A stretch of 6,079 bases of DNA from Flavobacteriales bacterium (GTDB lineage Bacteria; Bacteroidota; Bacteroidia; Flavobacteriales; UA16), in assembly GCA_018700255.1 (NCBI GenBank), contig JABISU010000025.1:1-6079 (forward strand), written 5' to 3'. The notes under the pieces were generated by a model. It was not told the origin of the DNA. It was given only the letters and a program-made list of their open reading frames with translations, and did not search any database. Of the stretch, positions 1 through 6,079 are shown piece by piece. Each line of letters begins with the position of its first letter. Position 1 is the first letter of the stretch. A program made the translations under genes and the position numbers.

Positions 1-673
1 GGATTCTCTTGATAGGGACGATATGTTGCTTCTTTTGAATCACGGTATTTATTATGAGTTTTTACCTTATAATGAAAATGATGCAGAGCTTTCTAACGCA
101 TTAAGCTTGGGAGACGTTGAGTTAGGTGGTGAATATGCTTTAGTAATATCTACAAACGCTGGCTTGTGGAGATATTTGATTGGAGATATTGTCAAGATTA
201 CATGTGTTTCTCCCTATCGGATAAAGGTGGTGGGTAGAGTTTCATCTTATATTAATATAGTCGGGGAGGAGTTGATGGTGAATCAAGCAGAAAGTGCAGT
301 ATCTAAAGCATTGTTAGATTTTAACTTGTCCCTTAAAGAATTTACAGCAGCGCCAAGGTTTTCTAACGAAGGTATTCCCGTGGGACATAGTTGGGCGATT
401 GAGGTTTCGGGTAATACGATGATATCGGATGTGTCCATAGAGGGAGTTTCTAATGCCCTCGACTTGGAATTGAAAAAATCAAATTCAGATTATAGCGTAA
501 AAAGAGAATCTGATTTTATTTTAGGAAAACCAGAAGTGATTTTTGTGAAAGAGGGCAGTTTTGAGGTTTGGCTTAAAAATAAAAACAAACTAGGAGGGCA
601 ACATAAAATCCCAAGACTTTCTAATTCAAGGGATATTCTAGAAGAAGTTTTAAGAGTTATCCCCAATCGATAG
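1..673 (+). CDS. GH3-family protein (putative acyl-acid adenylating/amido-conjugating enzyme), 3' part only
   Basis: The reading frame is open from base 2, so the gene begins upstream of the window. The ATG at 23 is an internal methionine, not a start. About 223 residues of a protein family usually near 500 residues long are visible. Hallmarks of the GH3 C-terminal half follow in order: a G-x-YYEFLP segment, ALVISTNAGLWRYLIGD, PYRIKVVGR, the GEEL stretch, EFTAAP, NSDYSVKR and a closing KLGGQHKIPRLSNSR. GH3 proteins belong to the acyl-adenylate-forming ANL superfamily. Plant members join amino acids to jasmonate or auxin with release of AMP and pyrophosphate, while the substrates of bacterial members are largely unknown. 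The GLWRYLIGD segment lies in the nucleotide-binding part. The gene is followed 73 bp downstream by the kinase gene on the same strand, and no terminator separates them. The family call is very secure; the substrate cannot be stated. Confidence 0.93.
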   Translation, partial: DSLDRDDMLLLLNHGIYYEFLPYNENDAELSNALSLGDVELGGEYALVISTNAGLWRYLIGDIVKITCVSPYRIKVVGRVSSYINIVGEELMVNQAESAVSKALLDFNLSLKEFTAAPRFSNEGIPVGHSWAIEVSGNTMISDVSIEGVSNALDLELKKSNSDYSVKRESDFILGKPEVIFVKEGSFEVWLKNKNKLGGQHKIPRLSNSRDILEEVLRVIPNR

Positions 674-679
674 ACAATC

Positions 680-711
680 TTTGGTTGGCCCTCAAATTGT
701 TGTTAGATTTC
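680..711 (+). promoter_or_regulatory. Possible Bacteroidota-type promoter for the deoxynucleoside kinase gene
   Basis: TTTG at 680-683 is followed after 20 bases by TAGATTTC at 704-711. The second box matches the Bacteroidota -7 consensus TAnnTTTG at all but the last base, and the TTTG resembles the -33 box. Transcription would begin near 718, giving a leader of roughly 30 bases before the ATG at 747. The spacing is slightly long and the sequence is AT-rich, so chance is possible. Readthrough from the GH3 gene is an alternative. Confidence 0.3.
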
Positions 712-746
712 CGTTCTGTTTAAAACAACTTAGAATAACTCATAAT

Positions 747-1370
747 ATGCATATTGCTGTCGCTGGAAATATAGGTTCGGGTAAAACCACACTAACAACA
801 CTGTTATCTAAACATTATAAGTATACACCTCATTACGAAAGTGTTGATGATAACCCTTATTTAAACGATTTCTATAAGGACATGCAACGTTGGTCATTCA
901 ACTTGCAAGTTTATTTTTTAAACTCACGTTTTGCTCAACTTATAGATTTGAAGAAAAAGGGCAAGCCTATGATTCAAGATAGAACCATTTATGAGGATGC
1001 GAATATTTTCGCACCTAACTTAAATGCTATGGGGCTTATGACTAAGCGTGATTTTGATAATTACCTTATTCTTTATGAATTGATGGAGTCGTTTGTAACT
1101 CCTCCAGATCTTCTGATTTATTTAAGAGCCTCTGTTCCGAAATTGGTTTCTCAAATCCAAAAGCGAGGCCGTGATTACGAAGAGGCAATTCGTTTAGATT
1201 ATTTAACTCGCCTTAATGAACGCTATGAAGCGTGGATATCAACCTATGATAAGGGACCTCTTCTTATTATCGATGTTGATGACATGGATTTCCAAGCTAA
1301 TAAGGAAGATCTTGGAAAGATTATTGAATCTATGGATGCAAAACTTCACGGTCTTTTTGAAAATAAATAG
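747..1370 (+). CDS. Deoxynucleoside kinase (dCK/dGK/dNK family)
   Basis: This 207-residue protein transfers phosphate from an NTP to the 5'-OH of a deoxynucleoside, the first step of cytoplasmic salvage toward dNTPs. The P-loop GNIGSGKT is at residues 7-14. Glu31 in the ESVDDNPYL segment fits the conserved family glutamate near the sugar 5'-OH. DRT at 78-80 matches the DRS/ERS motif. The arginine-rich lid is near residues 137-143 (QIQKRGR). The length is usual for bacterial members. The frame extends upstream to a TTG at 681, but the ATG at 747 puts the P-loop at the normal distance from the N-terminus, and the extra 22 residues look like translated leader. Deoxyadenosine, deoxyguanosine, deoxycytidine or thymidine preference cannot be read safely from sequence, so no symbol is given. 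It lies downstream of the GH3 gene and ends before a strong terminator. Confidence 0.93.
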   Translation: MHIAVAGNIGSGKTTLTTLLSKHYKYTPHYESVDDNPYLNDFYKDMQRWSFNLQVYFLNSRFAQLIDLKKKGKPMIQDRTIYEDANIFAPNLNAMGLMTKRDFDNYLILYELMESFVTPPDLLIYLRASVPKLVSQIQKRGRDYEEAIRLDYLTRLNERYEAWISTYDKGPLLIIDVDDMDFQANKEDLGKIIESMDAKLHGLFENK

Positions 1371-1404
1371 TTACCACTTTTATAACCAGATATTTATTTT
1401 TGAC

Positions 1405-1436
1405 AAAAAAAGCCACGCATATCGCGTGGCTTTTTT
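1405..1436. terminator. Bidirectional intrinsic terminator between the convergent kinase and YceI-like genes
   Basis: The 7-bp GC-rich stem GCCACGC (1412-1418) and GCGTGGC (1424-1430) encloses a 5-base loop. Seven A bases (1405-1411) precede it and six T bases (1431-1436) follow it. Read on the + strand it ends in a U tract after the kinase stop at 1370. Read on the minus strand it ends in seven U after the YceI-like gene. The A and T tracts can also pair and lengthen the stem. Confidence 0.9.
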
Positions 1437-1440
1437 GTTA

Positions 1441-1463
1441 GTTAGAATTTTCAAAATTCTAAC
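1441..1463. repeat. Perfect 11-bp inverted repeat beside the YceI-like stop codon
   Basis: GTTAGAATTTT (1441-1451) and AAAATTCTAAC (1453-1463) are exact reverse complements around a single C at 1452. As RNA this would fold as about 9 bp with a 5-base loop. It begins 5 bases beyond the YceI-like stop codon on the minus strand and 4 bases from the main terminator, so minus-strand transcripts would carry two hairpins in tandem. It lacks a GC-rich stem and its own U tract, so it is more likely an accessory 3' stabilising hairpin or a palindromic protein site than an independent terminator. Confidence 0.7.
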
Positions 1464-1468
1464 TCTTA

Positions 1469-2149
1469 CTATAAAGCAGTAAAATTAAATCCAATCTTAA
1501 CATCATCATTAATAACTCTATCTCCGAGATCGTCAAAGACTGACCCTGATCCATATGTTATATTGTGTTTAGTTCTGTCAATCATAAACTTGCCATTTAT
1601 TTGGTAACCAAATCTACCTTTCATCTTTATTTGTTCCACTGTAAAAGGCACGATGTAATCAACAACTACACCGTGAAAGTCGAATGAGCATGAAAGGTTC
1701 ATTTCCCCATTATTATCTATAAACGATCCATTCATATCTAGTCGTGCAACAGGGTACTTTTCAATATCAAGGAAGTCCTCTGATTTAAGGTGGCCATCAA
1801 AATCTGCTTTATCTTCACCTGTAATGTCAGTTACTTCAAAGCTATCCATTTCAAAGCTTAGTACCCCACGACTTATAGAGCCATCTTCAACTTTGAATTT
1901 ACCATTTACAGCTTTAATGATACCAGAGTGTTTTGATCCGGTAATCTTTGTCGCTTCCCATAAAATGGTGTGTTTTTCCTTTGTTAGAGTGTAATTACCA
2001 TCGGGTATGCCCAAATCACCAACAATTGTTGATTGTAATTCAGTCTTAGTTGGTTCTGTATTTGTGTCTTCGTTAGAAGATATTCCCTCGCTAGAACAAG
2101 AAGAAACTACCAATACAAGTCCAGCAATTAATAGGTTATAAAAGTTCAT
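1469..2149 (-). CDS. YceI-like domain lipoprotein
   Basis: This 226-residue protein starts with a lipoprotein signal peptide: a hydrophobic segment at residues 5-15 followed by VVSSC, with Cys18 as the expected lipidated residue. A low-complexity linker rich in Ser, Glu, Asn and Thr follows to about residue 40. The rest matches the YceI-like beta-barrel fold, with [15 protein letters not shown] near 62-76, [17 protein letters not shown] near 119-135, and a closing strand FNFTAL. Known YceI members bind long isoprenoid chains, such as polyprenyl or quinone-like lipids, in the periplasm. The actual ligand here is not known. The protein should be anchored to the inner or outer membrane. Its start lies 11 bp after the hppA stop with no room for a promoter or terminator, so it is the distal gene of that transcript. 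The domain call is secure; the function is open. Confidence 0.88.
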   Translation of the reverse strand: MNFYNLLIAGLVLVVSSCSSEGISSNEDTNTEPTKTELQSTIVGDLGIPDGNYTLTKEKHTILWEATKITGSKHSGIIKAVNGKFKVEDGSISRGVLSFEMDSFEVTDITGEDKADFDGHLKSEDFLDIEKYPVARLDMNGSFIDNNGEMNLSCSFDFHGVVVDYIVPFTVEQIKMKGRFGYQINGKFMIDRTKHNITYGSGSVFDDLGDRVINDDVKIGFNFTAL

Positions 2150-2160
2150 TATTTATTTTT

Positions 2161-4422
2161 TTATTCAAAAGTTTCTGTAGTCGTCATTACGATTTCTACA
2201 TTTGATTTTGAAGTTACATCATTAGAGTTGTTGTTAGCATGTCCATGTCCTTCACCCACCGCTAAAAGAGGTGCAATCACTAGACCGATTAAGCAAGTTA
2301 GCTTAATGAGGATGTTCATAGATGGACCAGATGTGTCTTTAAATGGATCTCCTACTGTGTCACCAGTTACAGCAGCTTTGTGAGCTTCAGATCCTTTATA
2401 AGTCATCTCCCCATCAATTTCAACACCTGCTTCGAAACTCTTCTTAGCATTATCCCAAGCACCTCCTGCGTTATTTTGGAAAATAGCCCAAAGCACACCA
2501 CTCACAGTTACACCTGCCATGTAAGATCCAAGAGGCTCAGCACCCATAGTGAATCCAATAATTAGTGGAGAAACGATGGTGATAGCTCCAGGGAGCATCA
2601 TCTCTTTAAGCGCTGCCTTTGTGCTGATGTCAACACACTTACTGTATTCAGGCTGACCTGTACCTTCCATAATTCCAGGGATCTCCTTAAACTGACGCCT
2701 AACCTCTTTCACCATTTCCATAGCAGCCTTTCCTACCGATTTCATAGCAAGAGCAGAGAACACTACAGGAATCATAGCTCCAACGAATAGTGTAGCTAGA
2801 ACGTCAGCCTTGAAAATGTTAATTCCGTCAATACCAGTCATAGTAACGTAAGCAGCAAAAAGTGCCAAAGCAGTCAAAGCAGCAGATGCAATTGCGAATC
2901 CTTTACCGATAGCAGCAGTTGTGTTACCTACTGAATCAAGGATATCAGTACGTTCACGCACTTCCTCAGGAAGTTCACACATCTCAGCAATACCTCCTGC
3001 GTTATCAGCAATAGGTCCAAATGCATCAATAGCTAATTGCATAGCTGTAGTAGCCATCATAGCACAAGCGGCGATAGCAACTCCGTAGAATCCTGCGAAT
3101 TCGTATGAAGCGTAAATAGCAGCAGCGAACAAGATGATTGGGCCGAAAGTAGAGATCATACCAACTGAAAGACCAGCGATAATATTTGTTCCAGCTCCAG
3201 TGTTAGAGTTGCGAACGATGTCCATAACAGGCTTTTTCCCTAATCCAGTATAGTACTCAGTCATCCAGCTAATTCCACCTCCTACACCAAGTCCTACAAG
3301 AACAGAGTAGAAAACGTTGATAGATGCGAAAGGCGTAGCAGACTTATCAGCGTCTTGGAAGAAGTTCATTGATAACATGTCAGGTAGCATCCAGTCGATT
3401 AAGAAGTAACAAGCAATAGCTGTCATAAGGATAGACCCCCAGTTTCCTTTGTTAAGAGCAGATTGAACTTCAGCTTCTTTTCCTTCGTCATTAACCTTAA
3501 TGAATTTAGTTGCGATAATTGAGAAGATAATTCCAAGTGCAGAAATCACAAGAGGTAAGAGTAATGTAGCAAGCCCACCGAAAGCGTCATTATATTCAGC
3601 TCCCATATCACGCACAACGTATACGCCAAGTACCATTGCAGCAAGTACAGTAGCTACATATGAACCGAAAAGATCGGCACCCATACCAGCTACGTCACCT
3701 ACGTTATCACCTACGTTATCAGCAATAGTAGCAGGATTACGAGGATCATCTTCAGGAATACCAGCCTCAACCTTTCCGACAAGATCCGCACCTACGTCCG
3801 CAGCCTTTGTGTATATGCCTCCACCTACACGAGCAAACAAAGCGATAGATTCAGCTCCTAGAGAAAACCCTGCAAGAGCCTCAAGAACAATAATCATATG
3901 ATTTACGTTAGTTACATCGATATCACCCATGCCAAGAACGTGTGTCTTAATAAGTAGAATAAAGATAACACTGAGTCCGAAAACAGCTAATCCTGCAACT
4001 CCAAGTCCCATTACAGTACCTCCAGTAAATGATACTTTAAGAGCTTTAGATAAGCTTGTTTTTGCAGCCTCAGCTGTTCTTACGTTAGCTTCAGTTGCGA
4101 TGCGCATACCGATGTTACCTGCAACAGCTGAGAATATTGCACCTATTACAAAGGCAACAACTATAAACCAGTGTGTATTTTCTACAATAGTTGAAACAAC
4201 AGCTAGTGAAGAACCAGCTATTACAACAAAAATTGCAAGTAGGCGGTATTCAGCATTTAGGAATGCAAGTGCACCTTCATGAATGTAGGTGGCAATTTCC
4301 GCCATTCTGGCGTTTCCCTTGGGCTGTTTGCGTACCCAAGAACCTTTAATAGCCATAACGACTAAGCCAAGAATGGCAATTACAGGGACTAGATAAAGTA
4401 TGTTGTCAAATAAAAACTGCAT
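2161..4422 (-). CDS. hppA: Ion-translocating membrane pyrophosphatase, K+-dependent type, probably H+-pumping
   Basis: This 753-residue inner-membrane enzyme hydrolyses pyrophosphate and pumps ions outward. About 16 hydrophobic helices are visible, as usual for the family. Catalytic loops are intact: [19 protein letters not shown] (200-218), [19 protein letters not shown] (225-243), the D466 to D473 segment ending [19 protein letters not shown] (650-661) and [15 protein letters not shown] (687-701). [10 protein letters not shown] (499-508) has Ala503 and Gly506 where K+-independent enzymes have Lys and Thr, so K+ dependence is expected. The helix-6 gate position in DLFESY of Thermotoga-type enzymes is Gly253 here, and Glu191 appears in helix 5 ([12 protein letters not shown]), the pattern of the Flavobacterium-type H+ pump. 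A polar tail follows the last helix. It is 53 bp downstream of pdhB and 11 bp upstream of the YceI-like gene. Family very secure; ion specificity is inferred. Confidence 0.97.
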   Translation of the reverse strand: MQFLFDNILYLVPVIAILGLVVMAIKGSWVRKQPKGNARMAEIATYIHEGALAFLNAEYRLLAIFVVIAGSSLAVVSTIVENTHWFIVVAFVIGAIFSAVAGNIGMRIATEANVRTAEAAKTSLSKALKVSFTGGTVMGLGVAGLAVFGLSVIFILLIKTHVLGMGDIDVTNVNHMIIVLEALAGFSLGAESIALFARVGGGIYTKAADVGADLVGKVEAGIPEDDPRNPATIADNVGDNVGDVAGMGADLFGSYVATVLAAMVLGVYVVRDMGAEYNDAFGGLATLLLPLVISALGIIFSIIATKFIKVNDEGKEAEVQSALNKGNWGSILMTAIACYFLIDWMLPDMLSMNFFQDADKSATPFASINVFYSVLVGLGVGGGISWMTEYYTGLGKKPVMDIVRNSNTGAGTNIIAGLSVGMISTFGPIILFAAAIYASYEFAGFYGVAIAACAMMATTAMQLAIDAFGPIADNAGGIAEMCELPEEVRERTDILDSVGNTTAAIGKGFAIASAALTALALFAAYVTMTGIDGINIFKADVLATLFVGAMIPVVFSALAMKSVGKAAMEMVKEVRRQFKEIPGIMEGTGQPEYSKCVDISTKAALKEMMLPGAITIVSPLIIGFTMGAEPLGSYMAGVTVSGVLWAIFQNNAGGAWDNAKKSFEAGVEIDGEMTYKGSEAHKAAVTGDTVGDPFKDTSGPSMNILIKLTCLIGLVIAPLLAVGEGHGHANNNSNDVTSKSNVEIVMTTTETFE

Positions 4423-4440
4423 GATGTATAATTTTAGTTC

Positions 4441-4467
4441 ATTGCCGAATATTAATAGTTCGGCGAT
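4441..4467 (-). repeat. Hairpin in the pdhB-hppA spacer
   Basis: GCCGAA (4444-4449) and TTCGGC (4459-4464) form the core. The stem extends to 9 pairs, 4441-4449 with 4459-4467, including one G-T pair, and the loop is 9 bases. It lies 9 bases beyond the pdhB stop and 18 bases before the hppA ATG on the minus strand. No U tract follows in that direction, so it does not look like a full terminator. It may be a partial attenuator, an mRNA processing or stabilising element, or part of an hppA leader. Confidence 0.55.
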
Positions 4468-4475
4468 TTATTTAC

Positions 4476-5459
4476 TTATTTATTAACGTATATGACATTT
4501 TTAACAGCTTCCATAATTTCATTTATTTGTGGAAGAGCTTCGTCAATTAGAGTTGTTGCGAATGCAAAAGGAGTGTCGGTTTGGCATAACCGAATAATAG
4601 GAGCGTCAAGGTGGTCGAAGGCATTCCGCTGAACGCGATATGCAACTTCAGATGAAACAGAACTTACTGGGAAGCTCTCCTCAACAATAACAAGTCGATT
4701 TGTTTTCTTTACAGATTCGATTATAGTATCGAGGTCAAGAGGACGTATAGTTACGAGGTCGATGATTTCAACTCCGACTCCTTCCTTTGCCAGTTCATCA
4801 GCTGCAGCGTGAACTACTTTGAGGATTTTACCGAAGGAAACAATTGTGACATCAGAACCCTTTTGTCTAACGTTCGCTTTACCTATAGGTACTAAAAACT
4901 CACCTTCGGGAATCATGCCCTTGTCCCCATACATTTTTTCCGACTCCATAATTAGGACAGGATCATTGTCACGAATGGCTGATTTAAGGAGTCCTTTAGC
5001 TTCGTAAGGAGTGAATGGTGTAACAACTTTAAGACCTGGAATAGCAGAATACATCGCCTCATAACTTTGGCTGTGGGTTGCTGCTAATTGACCAGCGGTC
5101 CCGTTAGGGCCACGAAATACAATGGGAGTTGTGAATTGACCACCGCTCATTTGTAGCATCTTGGCAGCGTGATTTATTATTTGGTCTGAGGCCAAAACAG
5201 CAAAATTCCAGGTCATATATTCAACGATAGGTCTTAAGCCATTCATAGCTGCACCTACTGCAATGCTAGTGAAACCGAGCTCGGCAATGGGTGTGTCTAT
5301 TACTCTTCGAGCGCCAAATTCATCCAACATGCCCTTAGAAGCTTTGTAGGCACCGTTGTACTCGGCAACCTCCTCTCCTATGAGGAAAACACGTTTGTCT
5401 CGGCGCATTTCTTCGCTCATAGCTTCAGCTACGGCTTCTCTATATGTGATTTCACGCAT
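4476..5459 (-). CDS. pdhB: Pyruvate dehydrogenase E1 component, beta subunit
   Basis: This 327-residue subunit pairs with E1 alpha in the thiamine-diphosphate-dependent decarboxylation of pyruvate, which feeds acetyl groups to the E2 lipoyl domain. The N-terminal pyrimidine-binding transketolase domain covers about residues 4-178. It contains GEEVAEYNGAYKASKGM at 28-44, whose conserved Glu activates the cofactor, and RVIDTPIAELGF at 52-63. EYMTWNFAVLASDQI (80-94) and AATHSQSYEAMYSAIPGLKV with His129 follow. The C-terminal transketolase domain spans about 195-318, including DLVTIRPLD and VIVEESFPVSSVSSEVA. Length matches standalone E1 beta. The ATG at 5459 gives the usual family N-terminus, MREITYREA. 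No alpha or E2 gene is adjacent; a split pdhB is familiar in Flavobacteriia. A branched-chain E1 beta is the main alternative, but the close similarity to PdhB motifs argues against it. It is divergent from etfB. Confidence 0.93.
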   Translation of the reverse strand: MREITYREAVAEAMSEEMRRDKRVFLIGEEVAEYNGAYKASKGMLDEFGARRVIDTPIAELGFTSIAVGAAMNGLRPIVEYMTWNFAVLASDQIINHAAKMLQMSGGQFTTPIVFRGPNGTAGQLAATHSQSYEAMYSAIPGLKVVTPFTPYEAKGLLKSAIRDNDPVLIMESEKMYGDKGMIPEGEFLVPIGKANVRQKGSDVTIVSFGKILKVVHAAADELAKEGVGVEIIDLVTIRPLDLDTIIESVKKTNRLVIVEESFPVSSVSSEVAYRVQRNAFDHLDAPIIRLCQTDTPFAFATTLIDEALPQINEIMEAVKNVIYVNK

Positions 5460-5483
5460 GGAATTGACGCATAATTCGGTCGG

Positions 5484-5512
5484 CGAATATAAGCCAATTA
5501 TGACTGCATTAA
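5484..5512 (-). promoter_or_regulatory. Possible pdhB promoter
   Basis: On the minus strand TATATTCG (5491 down to 5484) matches TAnnTTTG at seven of eight positions. It lies about 25 bases before the pdhB ATG. The only candidate upstream box at suitable spacing is the weak TTAA at 5509-5512, 17 bases away. A promoter must lie somewhere in this short divergent region; the exact boxes are a guess. Confidence 0.28.
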
Positions 5513-5536
5513 GCCACCTCTCTATTCATACCTTTG
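5509..5536 (+). promoter_or_regulatory. Probable etfB promoter with TACCTTTG box
   Basis: TACCTTTG at 5529-5536 is an exact match to the Bacteroidota -7 consensus TAnnTTTG. The expected upstream box is weak: TTAA at 5509-5512, about 16 bases before it. Transcription would start near 5543, leaving a leader of about 34 bases before the ATG at 5577. The position just upstream of a divergent gene supports the call. Confidence 0.5.
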
Positions 5537-5541
5537 CATTT

Positions 5542-5559
5542 CTGAGAAATGTCTCTCAG
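5542..5559. repeat. Inverted repeat at the predicted etfB transcription start
   Basis: CTGAGA (5542-5547) and TCTCAG (5554-5559) are exact reverse complements around six bases. They sit directly downstream of the TACCTTTG box, overlapping the expected start of transcription. This position suits either a regulator-binding site or a small 5' leader hairpin. A 6-bp repeat can occur by chance. Confidence 0.4.
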
Positions 5560-5576
5560 TTTTTCAATTATTAAGT

Positions 5577-6079
5577 ATGAAATTGCTTGTTTGTATCAGT
5601 AAATCTCCCGACACCACTAGTCGTATAGCCTTTACAGACGGGGATAAACGCTTCGATGAAAGCGGCGTCCAATTTATTGTCAATCCTTATGATGAGTGGT
5701 ATGCTCTTGTACGCGCTATCGAATTGGTTGAAGCTCAAGGAGGTTCAGTCACTACAATTACAGTAGGTGACGTAACATGTGATCCTATTATACGCAAAGC
5801 TTTAGCGATAGGTGCTAGTGATGCAGTGAGAATTGATGCTAATCCTACTGATTCTTCTCAGGTTGCTAGATTGATTTCTAATTACGCAAATGATAAATCT
5901 TATGATATCATTTTTGCAGGTAAAGAAACTATTGATCACAATTCATCAGCTGTTCCTGCAATGATTGCGGAGTGTATGGATCTTCCATATGTTGCACTTG
6001 CAACTTCAATAGATGTAGATGGTGATGTATCAACTCTTAATTGTGAATCTACCGGAGGTACAAACAATGTATCTGTAAA
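5577..6079 (+). CDS. etfB: Electron transfer flavoprotein beta subunit, 5' part
   Basis: The frame is open from the ATG at 5577 to the window end, giving 167 residues of a family usually near 250. With EtfA, EtfB carries electrons from acyl-CoA and other flavin dehydrogenases to the quinone pool in the cytoplasm. Visible family segments are MKLLVCISKSPDTTSRIAFTD... at the N-terminus, VNPYDEWYALVRAIEL (35-50), IIRKALAIGASDAVRID (71-87), YDIIFAGKETIDHN (109-122) and AECMDLPYVALAT (131-143). The region normally contacting AMP reads IDHNSSAVP (119-127), where many homologues have Gln-Thr/Val-Gly after the acidic run. The remainder and presumably etfA lie beyond the window. The start is fixed by the normal N-terminus and the upstream TACCTTTG box. 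It is divergent from pdhB with 117 bp between starts. Confidence 0.94.
   Translation, partial: MKLLVCISKSPDTTSRIAFTDGDKRFDESGVQFIVNPYDEWYALVRAIELVEAQGGSVTTITVGDVTCDPIIRKALAIGASDAVRIDANPTDSSQVARLISNYANDKSYDIIFAGKETIDHNSSAVPAMIAECMDLPYVALATSIDVDGDVSTLNCESTGGTNNVSV

Noticed and set aside
681..746. TTG start giving a 22-residue N-terminal extension of the deoxynucleoside kinase
   Set aside because: It would push the P-loop far from the N-terminus, unlike family members, and it covers the likely promoter and leader. The ATG at 747 fits.
1216..1482. Open frame overlapping the 3' end of the kinase gene and running through the terminator
   Set aside because: It is in another frame of a secure gene, has no recognisable protein features and crosses a strong terminator hairpin.
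2380..2565. Short + strand open frame antisense to the hppA 3' region
   Set aside because: No family features, no start-site context, and it is fully covered by conserved hppA coding sequence.
3695..3724. Short direct repeat containing CTACGTTATCAC twice
   Set aside because: It encodes the conserved repeated DNVGD motif of the pyrophosphatase catalytic loop, so protein constraint explains it.
3500..4282. Two open frames on the + strand inside hppA (3500-3901 and 3929-4282)
   Set aside because: They are antisense to highly conserved hppA coding sequence, and their Ala/Pro/Thr/Ser-rich composition is typical of reverse-strand shadow frames.
4441..4467. Intrinsic terminator after pdhB
   Set aside because: The hairpin is real, but no run of U follows it on the minus strand, so it is listed as a hairpin of uncertain role.
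4819..5007. Short + strand open frame antisense to pdhB
   Set aside because: It is a shadow of a secure gene with no supporting signals.
5356..5574. Open frame of 72 residues on the + strand running from within pdhB across the divergent spacer
   Set aside because: It is antisense to the conserved pdhB N-terminus, spans the likely promoters, and resembles no protein I recognise.

Overview
The window reads as ordinary core-genome DNA of a bacterium in the phylum Bacteroidota, most likely class Flavobacteriia. The evidence is an AT-rich sequence, a bacterial GH3 protein, a small deoxynucleoside kinase, a K+-dependent-type membrane pyrophosphatase, a pyruvate dehydrogenase E1 beta gene without its alpha partner, absence of strong Shine-Dalgarno sites, and promoter-like TAnnTTTG boxes. 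This placement comes from recognising protein families, not from a database search.

Layout, left to right. The 3' part of a GH3-family gene (to 673) and a complete deoxynucleoside kinase gene (747-1370) lie on the + strand. A strong bidirectional terminator (1405-1436) and a second perfect inverted repeat (1441-1463) separate them from three minus-strand genes. In transcription order these are pyruvate dehydrogenase E1 beta (4476-5459), membrane pyrophosphatase hppA (2161-4422) and a YceI-domain lipoprotein (1469-2149). hppA and the yceI-like gene are 11 bp apart and are almost certainly cotranscribed. pdhB and hppA are 53 bp apart with a hairpin between them. A 117-bp divergent promoter region (5460-5576) separates pdhB from the 5' two thirds of etfB (5577 to the window end).

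Function. The right half is central energy metabolism: oxidative entry of pyruvate (PdhB), electron transfer to the quinone pool (EtfB) and conversion of pyrophosphate energy into an ion gradient (HppA). The YceI-like lipoprotein belongs to a family with members that bind isoprenoid or quinone-like lipids, but its role here is unknown. The left half covers nucleoside salvage (kinase) and a putative acyl-acid adenylating enzyme (GH3).

I found no mobile element, CRISPR array, tRNA or rRNA, and no gene-free stretch over 300 bp. I see no convincing new multi-gene system. The most informative detail is in HppA: the ion-gate glutamate usual in helix 6 is replaced by glycine, and a glutamate is present in helix 5, which points to the Flavobacterium-type H+ pump subclass. 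The other observations are modest.
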